Notes: generated by a model not told the origin, from the letters alone. DNA of 64,000 bases from JANWWM01 sp046292465 (GCA_046292465.1 JBKBRB010000002.1:186001-250000); one strand, 5' to 3'. Positions 50,656-60,911 are shown, counted from the stretch's first letter. Numbers and translations: made by a program.

Positions 50656-51477
50656 TTATTGAATCTTGAATTTCACAGGAATTGTGATTGCACCACGAAC
50701 TGGTGAATTTCCAACCATAGCCGGCTTAAATTTCGTTTCTTCGGTGAGCACTCGAATCACTTCTTCGTTCAAAAACTTGTTTGCAGGCTGAATCAAACTA
50801 ATGCGAAGCGGATTTCCTTGCTCATCGACAAAAACACGTGCAACCACAGTGCCTTCAATTTTGGCACGTCTCAATGCCATCGGATACTCAATTTTCGATT
50901 GAATCGCCTCGATGCCTCCTACGATTTCGACATCAGTTTCAGGCAAATCGGCTTGAGCGGCGTCTAACTGGCTCAGGCTTTCGCTTTCTTGAATCGCTTC
51001 CTGCAACTCTTTTTCTTTGGCAAGGTCCTGCGGGCTTGCCACAACCGTAGGTGCTACTGTTGGCGGTTTTTCTTCTTCCTCTTGTTCTACCTTTTCTTCT
51101 TTCTTGGCTTCTTTTTTCGGCTCTTTCAATTTCCTTACATCAGCAGTTGATTTAGCGGCGGCTAAATTTTCTGCTTTGTCTCCCAGTTTCATGTCGATGC
51201 GCTGCGTTACCCCCCCAGCAATCGTTACACTTCCGCGCCAAACCGGCTTACCACGCTTCGTGGCTTTTATTTCATAAACACCTTGCGGCACATCGAGCAT
51301 CACATAATAGCCTTGTGCGTTCGAAATCGCCACCATTGCTGTTTGCCCTGAAACTGATACGGTTGCTCCCGCAACAGGTTGGCTATTTTCATCGAGCACA
51401 CGTCCAATTAAGCGACCTTGCGCCCACAAAGATGACGCAAATAAACAACACAGAACCGCAAGAATGATTTTCTTCAT
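50656..51477 (-). CDS. TonB-like protein with carboxypeptidase-regulatory-like domain and signal peptide
   Basis: 273 residues from the ATG at 51477. A signal peptide with a normal cleavage site is visible (MKKIILAVLCCLFASSLWAQ). A CarboxypepD-regulatory-like domain follows at 21-100 (GRLIGRVLDENSQPVAGATV). Then a charged linker (EPKKEAKKEEKVEQEEEE) and a C-terminal TonB domain at about 180-273 (YPMALRRAKIEGTVVARVFV, ending in PVRGAITIPVKFKI). Typical TonB proteins have an uncleaved N-terminal anchor; this one appears to be released into the periplasm. It may couple to other partners or act only as a structural energy-transfer element (inference). Confidence 0.8.
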   Translation of the reverse strand: MKKIILAVLCCLFASSLWAQGRLIGRVLDENSQPVAGATVSVSGQTAMVAISNAQGYYVMLDVPQGVYEIKATKRGKPVWRGSVTIAGGVTQRIDMKLGDKAENLAAAKSTADVRKLKEPKKEAKKEEKVEQEEEEKPPTVAPTVVASPQDLAKEKELQEAIQESESLSQLDAAQADLPETDVEIVGGIEAIQSKIEYPMALRRAKIEGTVVARVFVDEQGNPLRISLIQPANKFLNEEVIRVLTEETKFKPAMVGNSPVRGAITIPVKFKIQ

Positions 51478-51577
51478 CGCTAAAAGTTCTTTCAAGTTTT
51501 GATGATAGTTCATGTAACTTCTTTTCGCCTAACGATGATGAGAAATTTGAACAAGAAATTTGATTTTTCAAAACGGC

Positions 51578-52948
51578 TCACTGCTCTTCAACGATGATCT
51601 TCGGAACAGCATTTTCCTTGCGCATAAGCGCGGGAAAGTATGCCACAACTTCCGACGGCTTGGGTCTTCCACCCGCAAAGCCCGTTACGCTTGGCGGACC
51701 GGTCAAAATCAACGGCGCAATTTCATAACCGAACCGCTCGACTTTCTTCTTGTCGTGGTCTCTAACCCCAACACGCATTTGAACTTCATTGACATGGCTC
51801 AAATTTTCTAAGTGTTGATGGCATGCGTTTGCGCCAATAAATTCAGTTCGTATTTCCTCGAACGTCAAGCCAAGATTTTTCAATCGTGCTCTTAAAATTT
51901 CATCGGCGCGTTTTGCCTTTTTGAGTGCGTCCGGTGCGGAATAGGTCAAAGAGCCAAACGCCGTCCAACCGTCGGAATACGAAATGGAGACTTTGTAGAA
52001 CGGCGTGGCGGGCTTGCCTTTAATGCCGAAAACACGCACTCGATTTTCAGCCACATCTTCAAGATGAATCGTTGTAAAATCAGCAATGCAGTCAGGCGTG
52101 ATGTATTCCGATGGATTGCCGATTTCATAAAGCAGTTGCTCTTTGAGCACGTCGCTACGAATCAAGCCGCCGGTGCCTTCATGCTTGGTGATGAAAAATT
52201 CGCCGTTAGGATAGGCTTCGGCAATGGGGAAGCCAATGTTTTCAAGGTCGGGCACGCTTTCCCAGTCGCCGAGAAAATTACCGCCGCTGGCTTGTCCGCC
52301 GCATTCCAAGAGATGCCCCGCAACGGTTCCCGCCGCAAGTAAATCCCAATCGGATTCTTTCCAATCAAATTCATGAATCATCGGCGCGAGCGTTAAGCCT
52401 GTGTCGGTGCATCGCCCCGTAATGACGATTTGCGCACCTTGTTTCAAGCACGCTACAATGGGAAATGCGCCGAAATAAACATTCGCGCTTAGCACACGGC
52501 TTCGCACTGCCGCAAGTGGTTCGCCTGTTTCCATGTGCGTGAGCGGTTCGCCTTTTGCAATCAGGTCGTCGAGTTGCGCCATAATGTCGTCGCCCATCAC
52601 CACGCCAACTTTGAGATGTTTCACGCCTAATTGTTTAGCGATTTCAAAAATTTTGTCGCGACACGCAAGGGGATTAACGCCGCCCGCATTTGAAATCACC
52701 TTGATGTTTTTCTCGAGAAGTTCAGGCAGAATTTCTTTGATGACTTCGGGGAAATCACGTGCGTAGCCGAGCGATGGGTCTTTTTGGCGTTGCTTCTGCA
52801 TAATGCTCATGGTTACTTCGGCGAGGTAGTCGAGCATCATGTAGTCAATGGCAGTCTTGCCTTTGGAGCGGCGCACTTGGTCAATCGGAGCGCGCTGTAA
52901 ATCGCCCCAGAAGCCTTGTCCCGACGCGATACGAATCAATGGTTTCAT
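51578..52948 (-). CDS. AtuA-like DUF1446 protein
   Basis: 456 residues from the ATG at 52948, 17 bp after guaA. The pattern is DUF1446: IRIASGQGFWGDL, DYMMLDYLAEVTM, NAGGVNPLACRDKI, GRCTDTGLTLAPMIHEF, then the long middle region ending in TGPPSVTGFAGGRPKPSEVV. AtuA proteins take part in acyclic terpene or related acyl-CoA degradation in Pseudomonas. Elsewhere the family's function is unproven. No other terpene-degradation genes (AtuC/F carboxylase and so on) are in this window, so a role in that pathway is not supported here. Confidence 0.85.
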   Translation of the reverse strand: MKPLIRIASGQGFWGDLQRAPIDQVRRSKGKTAIDYMMLDYLAEVTMSIMQKQRQKDPSLGYARDFPEVIKEILPELLEKNIKVISNAGGVNPLACRDKIFEIAKQLGVKHLKVGVVMGDDIMAQLDDLIAKGEPLTHMETGEPLAAVRSRVLSANVYFGAFPIVACLKQGAQIVITGRCTDTGLTLAPMIHEFDWKESDWDLLAAGTVAGHLLECGGQASGGNFLGDWESVPDLENIGFPIAEAYPNGEFFITKHEGTGGLIRSDVLKEQLLYEIGNPSEYITPDCIADFTTIHLEDVAENRVRVFGIKGKPATPFYKVSISYSDGWTAFGSLTYSAPDALKKAKRADEILRARLKNLGLTFEEIRTEFIGANACHQHLENLSHVNEVQMRVGVRDHDKKKVERFGYEIAPLILTGPPSVTGFAGGRPKPSEVVAYFPALMRKENAVPKIIVEEQ

Positions 52949-52965
52949 GACACTTGGTTTTGTAG

Positions 52966-54507
52966 TTATTCCCACTCAATCGTAGCGGGCGGCTTTGAAC
53001 TAATGTCGTAAGTAACACGATTGATGCCGCGCACTTCGTTGATAATTCGGTTAGAGACATGCGCAAGAAAATCATATGGCAATCTTTCCCAATCCGCCGT
53101 CATGCCGTCGGTAGAGGTTACGGCGCGAAGCGCGACAGCATTTTCGTAGGTGCGATTATCGCCCATTACGCCGACGGTGTTTATGGGCAAGAGCACCGTA
53201 AACGCTTGCCAGACCTTGTGATATAGCCCTTGTGCTTTGAGTTCAGAAATGAAAATTGAATCGGCTTCGCGGAGCAAATCGCATCGCTCTTTGGTTACTG
53301 CGCCCAAAATGCGCACCGCAAGACCGGGACCGGGAAACGGATGCCGCCCTAAAATTTCGTCAGGCACGTCGAGCAACTTTCCAACTTCGCGCACTTCATC
53401 TTTGAACAATTCGCGAAGCGGCTCAATGAGTTTGAGTTTCATTCGCTTTGGCAATCCGCCAACATTGTGATGCGTCTTGATGGTTTGCGAAGGACCTTTC
53501 ACCGAGACGCTCTCAATCACATCAGGGTAAAGCGTGCCTTGCACTAAAAACTTTTCGCGGTCGATATGCGCCTCGAAGACTTCGATGAAGGTTTTTCCGA
53601 TGATTTTTCGCTTCTGTTCAGGATTGGCGACGCCTTTCAATCGTTTCAGAAAAAGGTCGCTTGCGTCGACGAAATCCAGCCGCAAGCCTAATGTTTTCAA
53701 GGCATTTCGGACTTCTTTGGCTTCGTTTTTTCGGAGCAAGCCGTTATCGACGAACACGCATTTCAAATTTTTTCCAATGGCTCTCGACACCAGCACCGCC
53801 GCCACCGTTGAATCCACACCGCCTGAAAGCGCACAGACAACTTTTTCTTTGCCCACGCTTTCTCGCACTTTTTGAATTTCTTGCTCGATAAAATCCTTCG
53901 TCGACCAATCTTTTTTCAAGCCTGCGATTTCAAAGAGAAAATTAGCGAGAATCTCTTTTCCATACTGCGTATGATGCACTTCGGGGTGGAACTGCACGCC
54001 GTAAATTTTTTCGGTGTCGGAAATCATTTCAACCGCACACATTTCCGCGTTTTCGCTTCGCGCTGTTACGGCGAAGTTTGGCGGCAGTTTTGTAACCTTA
54101 TCGCCATGCGACATCCACACTTCTGAATCGCTGATATTTTTGAACAGGTGATTTTTTGACGCGCCGTTCAGTTGCATAATCGAGATTTTCGCTCGTCCGA
54201 ACTCACGCTTTCGCGCGTTCTCGACTTTGCCGCCGAAGTGTTGCACAATAGTTTGCAATCCGTAGCAAATGCCGAGCGTTGGAAGATGAAGGTCGTAAAT
54301 TTTTTCGTCGGGCTTTGGGGCGAATTTTTCATAAACGCTCGACGGTCCGCCTGAAAAAATCAAGGCTTTTGGATTCAACGATTTAATTTTTTCGGCAGGC
54401 GTGTGATAGGGAAAAATTTCGCAATAGACGCCGAGTTCGCGCACACGCCTTGCGATGAGTTGGGTGTATTGCGAACCGAAGTCAAGCACAATGACAGAAG
54501 GAAGCAT
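52966..54507 (-). CDS. guaA: GMP synthase (glutamine-hydrolysing)
   Basis: 513 residues. The N-terminal class I amidotransferase has LDFGSQYTQLIARRVRE, the nucleophile motif GICYGLQ near residue 80, and GVQFHPEVHHT near 172 with the catalytic His and Glu. The synthetase domain has the ATP PP-loop ALSGGVDSTVAA near residue 228. The C-terminal dimerisation domain ends in ISSKPPATIEWE, the canonical GuaA tail. It converts XMP to GMP. It precedes the AtuA-like gene on the same strand, with only a short gap. Confidence 0.97.
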   Translation of the reverse strand: MLPSVIVLDFGSQYTQLIARRVRELGVYCEIFPYHTPAEKIKSLNPKALIFSGGPSSVYEKFAPKPDEKIYDLHLPTLGICYGLQTIVQHFGGKVENARKREFGRAKISIMQLNGASKNHLFKNISDSEVWMSHGDKVTKLPPNFAVTARSENAEMCAVEMISDTEKIYGVQFHPEVHHTQYGKEILANFLFEIAGLKKDWSTKDFIEQEIQKVRESVGKEKVVCALSGGVDSTVAAVLVSRAIGKNLKCVFVDNGLLRKNEAKEVRNALKTLGLRLDFVDASDLFLKRLKGVANPEQKRKIIGKTFIEVFEAHIDREKFLVQGTLYPDVIESVSVKGPSQTIKTHHNVGGLPKRMKLKLIEPLRELFKDEVREVGKLLDVPDEILGRHPFPGPGLAVRILGAVTKERCDLLREADSIFISELKAQGLYHKVWQAFTVLLPINTVGVMGDNRTYENAVALRAVTSTDGMTADWERLPYDFLAHVSNRIINEVRGINRVTYDISSKPPATIEWE

Positions 54508-54533
54508 GGTTTTTTTGATGTGTTGATATTGAT

Positions 54534-56867
54534 TCAGAACTGCCCTTCGCCGCGCTTTTTCGTCGGAATTGCTTGCGGCAACGAGAGCGTATCCGATGAG
54601 CCGTAAAGCGACGCATAACGTTTTAGACTTGCATCGGTGAAGTATTCCACATATGCGTCGGGCGTGGCTGATTCAGTAAAGCGTCCGCTCTTTTTCGAGA
54701 CCAGCCTGCCTTGCACTCGTTCAGGCTTCAAGAAGTAGCGTGGTTGCAAGCCGAGCGACTTATCTTCGTAACAGGCTTTCATGAAGTTTGCCCATATCGG
54801 CAAGGCGGCACGCGAGCCTTGACCGTATTCCATTGAGGTATATTGGATTCGCATGTCGTCGAAGCCTGTCCAAACGCCGCAGGCTAATTGCGGTGTAATG
54901 CCCATGAACCAAGCGTCGGCGTTGTTTTGCGTGGTGCCTGTTTTGCCGCCTGCCTCTAAACGGAAGTTGTAGCGGAATCGCGCTGCTGAGCCTGTGCCAC
55001 CATCCATCACCGATTTGAGCATTGAAACCATTACATAGTTCGTCTCTTGACTGATGGCTTCCCATCGGTCAGTTTTGTAGCTGGCAATCGTGCTTGAAAA
55101 CTTATCATCAATTCGCAAAATGGCGATTGGCTCGACGTGAACGCCGTTGTTGGCAAAGGTGCTGTAGGCACTGGTCAGTTCAAGCGGCGTTACTTCTGAT
55201 GTGCCAAGTGCGAGTGAAAGGTCTTGTCGGAGCGGCGAACTAATGCCCATTTTTTTAGCATACTTGATAATTTCTTCGGGCGGAACGTGTTGCTGTGCCA
55301 AGCGCACCGTTACATAGTTAAGCGAATTTTTCAGCGCGTCGCGAAGCGAGGTAAATCCGCCAATTTCGTTGTCAGCATTCTTCGGCGTCCAAACGCGGTC
55401 TTTAGAGTTGATAGTCGTTTGAATAGCAATCGGTTGATTGAGCAGTTGATAACTTGGCGGAATGCCTTTGTCAATCGCAACCGTATAAACAAACGGTTTG
55501 AAGGTCGAACCAGGCTGACGACGCGCCTGCCAAACGTGGTCGAGTTTATATTTCTCAAAATCTCTGCCGCCAACCCATGCTTTGATGTAGCCCGTTGAAG
55601 GCTCTATGGCAACCAACGCGGCTTGAACAACCAACTTTTCAGCAAGCAAACTATCGAGCCATTGCTTATCGCTTTTCAACTGCTCGAAGGCTTTCTTTTC
55701 GGGCACACCGCTTTCAACCAACTGCTTGAACCGCTCCGACTCTTTCACAAATTTTTCTTGCAACTCCTGACCTTTCCGCGATTTCCAATTCCATGACTTT
55801 TCGATCTTCTCTTGTAAAAATTTCACATGCTCATTGTAGGCTTTTTCGGCGTAAGCCTGCATGCGCGAGTCGAGCGTTGTCGTTACGATTAAACCATCTC
55901 GGAACACATCAAACTTAAACTTCGCCGCTTCTTTTTTGAGTTGCTGTCGGACATACTCGGTGAAATATGGCGCAATCCCTCTATCGGTAACGGGCGTGAA
56001 CTTCAGTTCGATTGGCTTTAACTTTTCCTTAGTGGCTTGTTCTGGGGTCAGAAAGTCTGCCTTGACCATCAAGTCTAAAATCACATCTCGCCGCTTTTTT
56101 GACACCTGAATGTTATCGACGGGGTTGTAATCTTCGGGACTTTTGAGAATGCCGATGAGCGTTGCGCTTTCGCCGACAGTTAGTTTGGAAGCAGGCTTTG
56201 CGAAGTAGGTCCAAGCCGCCGCTTCCGCGCCGTAAGCCCCTTTGCCGAAATAAACCGTGTTGAGGTAAAGTTCGAGAATTTCATTTTTGGTATAGGTGCG
56301 CTCGATTTGAATGGCAATCATCAGTTCTTGCACTTTGCGCTTGATGTGGCGCGCAGGCGTGAGCCATAAATTCTTTGCCAATTGTTGCGTGATGGTTGAT
56401 GCGCCGTGCGCGCGTTTGCCACTGGCAACCCGACCAATGTTTTCAATCATCGCAATCGCAAGGCGGCGCAAGTTCAATCCCCAGTGATTGTAAAACTCAA
56501 CATCTTCCGTTGCGATTAAGGCGTTAATTAAATTTTTGGAGATGGAATCCAACGGAACGGCGGTGCGATTTTCCATGAAAAATTTCGTCAGCAACACACC
56601 GTCGTAGGAATAAACTTCGGTCGCTAATTGCGGCTTCGGATTTTCCAACTGTTCAAGGCTTGGCAGGTCGGTAGACCAATAAATCATTATTCCGATAACA
56701 GAACCCAAAATCAGAAACACAGCGGCAAGCGAGGCGATGTAAATTCGTTCTCTCCACTTGCGACGCGCGGCAAGTCGCCGCCGATAGGTCGGGTCGTTGA
56801 GATAACGTTCTCGCAAGTCAGAACTGTAAGCGTCGTCTTTTGGATTATGTTCGCTTTTATCGTTCAT
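54534..56867 (-). CDS. Class A penicillin-binding protein (PBP1A type)
   Basis: 777 residues. A cytoplasmic tail and one membrane helix (about 42-65) precede the glycosyltransferase family 51 domain with ATEDVEFYNHWGLNLRRL, HGASTITQQLAKNLWLTP and KSPEDYNPVD. The transpeptidase domain has the SxxK motif in PGSTFKPF, an SxN motif at SLNY, and KTG in AGGKTGTTQNNADAW. It polymerises and cross-links peptidoglycan. It follows the membrane-protein operon upstream by 97 bp on the same strand, so it may be read through from it. The tail ends with a short basic segment. Confidence 0.93.
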   Translation of the reverse strand: MNDKSEHNPKDDAYSSDLRERYLNDPTYRRRLAARRKWRERIYIASLAAVFLILGSVIGIMIYWSTDLPSLEQLENPKPQLATEVYSYDGVLLTKFFMENRTAVPLDSISKNLINALIATEDVEFYNHWGLNLRRLAIAMIENIGRVASGKRAHGASTITQQLAKNLWLTPARHIKRKVQELMIAIQIERTYTKNEILELYLNTVYFGKGAYGAEAAAWTYFAKPASKLTVGESATLIGILKSPEDYNPVDNIQVSKKRRDVILDLMVKADFLTPEQATKEKLKPIELKFTPVTDRGIAPYFTEYVRQQLKKEAAKFKFDVFRDGLIVTTTLDSRMQAYAEKAYNEHVKFLQEKIEKSWNWKSRKGQELQEKFVKESERFKQLVESGVPEKKAFEQLKSDKQWLDSLLAEKLVVQAALVAIEPSTGYIKAWVGGRDFEKYKLDHVWQARRQPGSTFKPFVYTVAIDKGIPPSYQLLNQPIAIQTTINSKDRVWTPKNADNEIGGFTSLRDALKNSLNYVTVRLAQQHVPPEEIIKYAKKMGISSPLRQDLSLALGTSEVTPLELTSAYSTFANNGVHVEPIAILRIDDKFSSTIASYKTDRWEAISQETNYVMVSMLKSVMDGGTGSAARFRYNFRLEAGGKTGTTQNNADAWFMGITPQLACGVWTGFDDMRIQYTSMEYGQGSRAALPIWANFMKACYEDKSLGLQPRYFLKPERVQGRLVSKKSGRFTESATPDAYVEYFTDASLKRYASLYGSSDTLSLPQAIPTKKRGEGQF

Positions 56868-56964
56868 GCTTCAATCAACTTTTTGCTCAAAATTTTTGGC
56901 ACAGATAGGTAACTTTTCCGCCGATTTTATTTCGGCGCAAATTTACATTTTTCAAGGACAATCG

Positions 56965-58725
56965 TTAGACTTTTCGCTCCGCCCAAAGCCCTGCGATTGC
57001 CAACATCAAACACAAGGCGCACAAGAGCCTCACGCTCGTGTCGTGTTCAAGATGCTTCATCTCTGCACTTTGTTGCTCAACGCGATTGTTTTGAACGGCT
57101 TTCAGAGTTTCTTTCCGACGCCTTTCTTTTTGCAACGATTCAAACATCATTTCGTCCGAAATAAACGCCCAAAATTCTCCTTTGCCATTGACTTTGAACG
57201 CAATCCAACCGCTTTTGCTTGCCCAATATCGCCCGCGCCAAACCGTCGGATTTAGCACGTCTTGGCGAAGTGGCACAGGCGTTTCTTGTAAGCCTTCTTG
57301 TATGATAAGACGCGGCGAATTTATCACGGTTTGAATCTGAAATTCAATCGGCTCGTGTGCCATGTTAATCGTTGAGACCGTTATTGCCGTTTCGCTTGTG
57401 CGTTTTGCAATGGCAGAGAGCAGATGCGCCCAATACGCCGCATAAACATTTGCCTTTCCCGCCAATCGCCATTGATACGCATTCTCAACAAGGCTTATTG
57501 CAACTCTTCCGAATCCCTTTTGATGAAAGGCGGCGACGCTCCACCCGTCTGAATCTTCAAGTAACGATTGCATGCCAAGTTCCGGCAGAATCACGACGAG
57601 GTCTAACGAAATGGGCGGCGATTCGAGTTGATTCCAACGAATTGATTGCTCTCTTGCTTGATGCATGCGAAATCGGAACGGCTGAAAAAATTTGAGCGAC
57701 GGCTCTCGCAACAGCACACTATCCCTCTCGGTGATAAACACGCCTAAGCCTTCTTGCTCAATCGCCTTTTCCAACGCAATTCGCTCCGACGGCGTCAGCG
57801 ATGCCAATGTTTCTGCGTCAATCATCACGACGTCAAATCGCGACAGTATTTTGCGCGAGAGCGGCAAAAGCGATTGGCTTTGCATATTCCAAAACTCTTC
57901 ACGGTATCGCTCCTTTCCAACCTTGACACGCATTGCAAAACGGTAGCCTCTTTCGGTCAGAAAATTTTTCAGATACTTGATTTCAAAGGTTGGCTTTGCT
58001 TGCAGAACAAGAATCAACAAAGGCTTGGCGGGCAACACATAAACGCCCCACTTCTCTTCCTTGCCATCAAGCACGAGCGAAAGATTCTGTTTGCCCAACT
58101 GCTTAGGCGTGAATGAAAATTCAAACGGCGTTTCTCCGTTCAAATTTGAAAGCGAATCAATGAGCATTTCATTTGCCCGAAACGTTAATCGCTGAAATGT
58201 TCCTCGAACAAGTCCTTTCACTCGCAACACGTCGCCAAGCGTAAGGCTCTGAACGGCTTGCAGGTCGACAATGCCCTTCGGCAGTTCAGATTGATGAAAA
58301 AAGAGTTGCCGTCCGCGAAGCCTTGTTAAATCAGCCTTATTTAGCCCATTGCCGAAGATGTGAATTTCACTTGTTGGAAAATTTCTCGCTAAAACGCCCG
58401 CATCTTGAATGTGCGTCGCTTGCGGATTCGGATTGAGCGAAAAAAATTCAAACGCATCATTTTTGATTAAAGAATCCAACAAATCGGAATCGACTGTATC
58501 AGTAAGCAATGCAATTTTCTTTGGTGTTGTCGGCACAAGGCGAACGGGTTCAAGCCCTAACAGCGCGAGCGCGAGAATGGCGATGACACTTAGTCCTAAA
58601 CGAAGCCCCAAGCGTTTTTTCGCCGTGCGGCGCAGTTCTTTCGTCAACATCATGGTTGCAAGCAGTGCGCACAGCGAAAGCACAACCGCGATTTGCCAAC
58701 CCTCTGCTTGAAAGACAATCGGCAT
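56965..58725 (-). CDS. Membrane protein of the DUF58/BatA cluster, function unknown
   Basis: 586 residues. Two N-terminal membrane helices (WQIAVVLSLCALLATMML and LGLSVIAILALALLGL) and one at the C-terminus (VRLLCALCLMLAIAGLW) bracket a large periplasmic part. The middle contains a glutamine-amidotransferase-like pattern (SRFDVVMIDAETLASLTPSE, then GLGVFITERDS), often seen in proteins of MoxR/VWA operons, without a catalytic cysteine that I can identify. The start overlaps the preceding stop by one base (TAATG). It completes a four-gene coupled series from the DUF58 gene. Confidence 0.7.
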   Translation of the reverse strand: MPIVFQAEGWQIAVVLSLCALLATMMLTKELRRTAKKRLGLRLGLSVIAILALALLGLEPVRLVPTTPKKIALLTDTVDSDLLDSLIKNDAFEFFSLNPNPQATHIQDAGVLARNFPTSEIHIFGNGLNKADLTRLRGRQLFFHQSELPKGIVDLQAVQSLTLGDVLRVKGLVRGTFQRLTFRANEMLIDSLSNLNGETPFEFSFTPKQLGKQNLSLVLDGKEEKWGVYVLPAKPLLILVLQAKPTFEIKYLKNFLTERGYRFAMRVKVGKERYREEFWNMQSQSLLPLSRKILSRFDVVMIDAETLASLTPSERIALEKAIEQEGLGVFITERDSVLLREPSLKFFQPFRFRMHQAREQSIRWNQLESPPISLDLVVILPELGMQSLLEDSDGWSVAAFHQKGFGRVAISLVENAYQWRLAGKANVYAAYWAHLLSAIAKRTSETAITVSTINMAHEPIEFQIQTVINSPRLIIQEGLQETPVPLRQDVLNPTVWRGRYWASKSGWIAFKVNGKGEFWAFISDEMMFESLQKERRRKETLKAVQNNRVEQQSAEMKHLEHDTSVRLLCALCLMLAIAGLWAERKV

Positions 58726-60911
58726 TATTGTTTTCCGTTTAGCGATTGGAAATAGCGTTGCATCAGTTGCGACTTTCCTGCGTGTTCCGATTTCGGCAGT
58801 TGATACGGCACAGGAAGCACATCGCTGAATGCCCGTCGAACGCGCCGCACATCGTCTTCTGAACAGGCACGACTCGCTTTCGCATCGGTTATGATTTGTC
58901 GGAGCGATTGCAACGCTGAAAGTTCTTTCAAGCTTTTTTCAAGCGCAAGTTGCACGAAAGTTTTTCCCGCCTCTTCAAGCATTGCGCGTTCATCATTTGA
59001 AAATGTCTTTTTGCCGTCGTTCAAAATGTTGAGCGCGTTTTTTATCACTTCCAAAGAATCGTTCAAGTTGCGCCTTTCAACGCTTCGAGCAGATTTGATT
59101 TTGGCGTTATCGCCTGTCAAGCGAAAACGCGCTTCGTCAATCGGCGTGGGCTCGAAGCCTGATTTTTCAACATAGACGCGCGCTTGTTGTTGAAGTTCTT
59201 TTAAGCGTTGCAAGGCTTTGTATTCGTGTGGCAAAGCACGTTCAGGCTCAGAAAGGCGCAGGAATTTTTCCGCCTCCCACATTTCGGCAAGCGTGGCTTT
59301 GAGTTGTTGCTTGATAGGTTCAGAGAAAAACGTGGCGGCTTCTTCGATATCGTGTCGGTGCATATACGGCTCGGCAAGTGCTTCAACGCTTTGCGTAAGT
59401 TGTGTTTGTTCGTTGTGATTGTGTCCATCGTCTGCTTTTGGCACTCTTGCCGCCGCTTGCTTTTGCAGTTTCACGATTGGGTTCGTTGAAGTGTCGCGCA
59501 TGATTTTCGCGCGTTGTTCGTTTTCCGTTTCGCCAATGCTTATCGCGAGTTCTTCACCGAGAAACTTTCCGTAACGCAGGCGCAAGAGTTTCTGCTCAAC
59601 TCCTAAATTTTCGCTTCGCGCTCTGAATTGCGATGCTTCAAGCGATTTTTTTTCCGAGATGAGTTTTTCCGTATCGATAATGAGTTGCCGCTGACTGCGG
59701 AAGTAGGTCGGAAGGCGCAAAACGGGCATTGCTATGCTTTCGCTTGAAGTCGTTTGAAGTGTGTCTAAAATTTTCGCGAAGTAAGTTTCAGAGCGGGTGC
59801 TGTTCGGCTTCGGCTCGCGATTGTCGCGGGCTTCGATGAAGAAGTAACATTCGTCGCCGTAGGTTAGGTCGTAGTTTTTCAAGTTGAGCGTTGTTTCGTA
59901 TTGCTCAATCGTGTTTTCAAGTTTTGATGTTGGAGAGAGTTGAATCGTATCGCTTTTGAACTTAACGGCTTCGCCTTTGCCTTTGGCTGTGGTTAGCACG
60001 AGATGTGTTTTTCGGATTTTGTAGTCGTCGCTGATTGCGACTTTGACGAACAGCCGTGCGGAATCGGGCGACGCAAATTCCATGCGCGAGGTCGGCGTAA
60101 GCACGCTTACAACCGGCGGCAAATCTTTTTGCACATCTATCGTTGAGACCTCTGAAACAAACTCGTCTATCAACAGCGTGTAAAGTTGGCTTTGTTCGAC
60201 TTTCATTTCAGCGCGATAGGTGCGTTCGGCTTCTTGTTTGAAGCGCAGGGTATCGCCTGAAACTGTCGCCAATTTGACTTGCTCGCAGTCGCGATTGAGT
60301 TTGAGCGTCCATCGAACAATGGCATGTTCTTCGGCAAGCACATTGAGCGAGGCTTGAACGCGCTTAGGTTTCGCGGTGTATGCGGGCGGCTCAATTTGCA
60401 CTTCGAGATTCTCGATGTTCAGAGACGGCGCGGTGCTTGTGAATGTTTGTTCGTGGGATTGCGGTTGCTGCGATTCCGTTTTCGGAAGAACAGTGATAAG
60501 TGCCGACAAAGCAACACTCGCTCCAAACCACAATAAATTTTTTCGCCACTTGTTTGGACGCACGCGCTTCCCTGCTTGCTTTTCCAACCACTCCGATACT
60601 TTTCGGCGTTGAAGCCTTGCAAGCAATGAAAGTTCTTCAGGCGCGTTCAAAAGCAGTTCCGCACTGTGCTCACATTCAGGCAATCGGTTGAGTTCGCGAA
60701 TAATCGTTTGAGTTGTTATTTGATGCTTTTCACAGAAGAGCGCGAAGCCAACTACAAACAAGATTGCCGCAAAAATCACGGCATCGGTTTCGCTCAAAAA
60801 TCGCAACGCCAACGCACCGAAAAAGAGCGACAGCGCAAGGCTGTTCAAGAGTGCGTTCAGCCGCAGGGCATTTCGCCAATCGGTTTCTATTCTTTTGAGA
60901 AGGCTATCCAT
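58725..60911 (-). CDS. DUF4175-like membrane protein
   Basis: 728 residues. Two or three helices at the N-terminus (ALSLFFGALALRFLSE, AAILFVVGFALFC and WFGASVALSALITVLP) are followed by a long periplasmic beta-rich region with repeated Ig-like phrases (LNIENLEVQIEPPAYTAKPK, DDYKIRKTHLVLT). A charged helical C-terminal part follows (EMWEAEKFLRLSEPERALPH). The order resembles DUF4175 proteins of Bacteroidetes. The role is unknown. Its start lies inside the 3' end of the BatA-domain gene (25-bp overlap), and it is coupled to the next gene. Confidence 0.75.
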   Translation of the reverse strand: MDSLLKRIETDWRNALRLNALLNSLALSLFFGALALRFLSETDAVIFAAILFVVGFALFCEKHQITTQTIIRELNRLPECEHSAELLLNAPEELSLLARLQRRKVSEWLEKQAGKRVRPNKWRKNLLWFGASVALSALITVLPKTESQQPQSHEQTFTSTAPSLNIENLEVQIEPPAYTAKPKRVQASLNVLAEEHAIVRWTLKLNRDCEQVKLATVSGDTLRFKQEAERTYRAEMKVEQSQLYTLLIDEFVSEVSTIDVQKDLPPVVSVLTPTSRMEFASPDSARLFVKVAISDDYKIRKTHLVLTTAKGKGEAVKFKSDTIQLSPTSKLENTIEQYETTLNLKNYDLTYGDECYFFIEARDNREPKPNSTRSETYFAKILDTLQTTSSESIAMPVLRLPTYFRSQRQLIIDTEKLISEKKSLEASQFRARSENLGVEQKLLRLRYGKFLGEELAISIGETENEQRAKIMRDTSTNPIVKLQKQAAARVPKADDGHNHNEQTQLTQSVEALAEPYMHRHDIEEAATFFSEPIKQQLKATLAEMWEAEKFLRLSEPERALPHEYKALQRLKELQQQARVYVEKSGFEPTPIDEARFRLTGDNAKIKSARSVERRNLNDSLEVIKNALNILNDGKKTFSNDERAMLEEAGKTFVQLALEKSLKELSALQSLRQIITDAKASRACSEDDVRRVRRAFSDVLPVPYQLPKSEHAGKSQLMQRYFQSLNGKQ

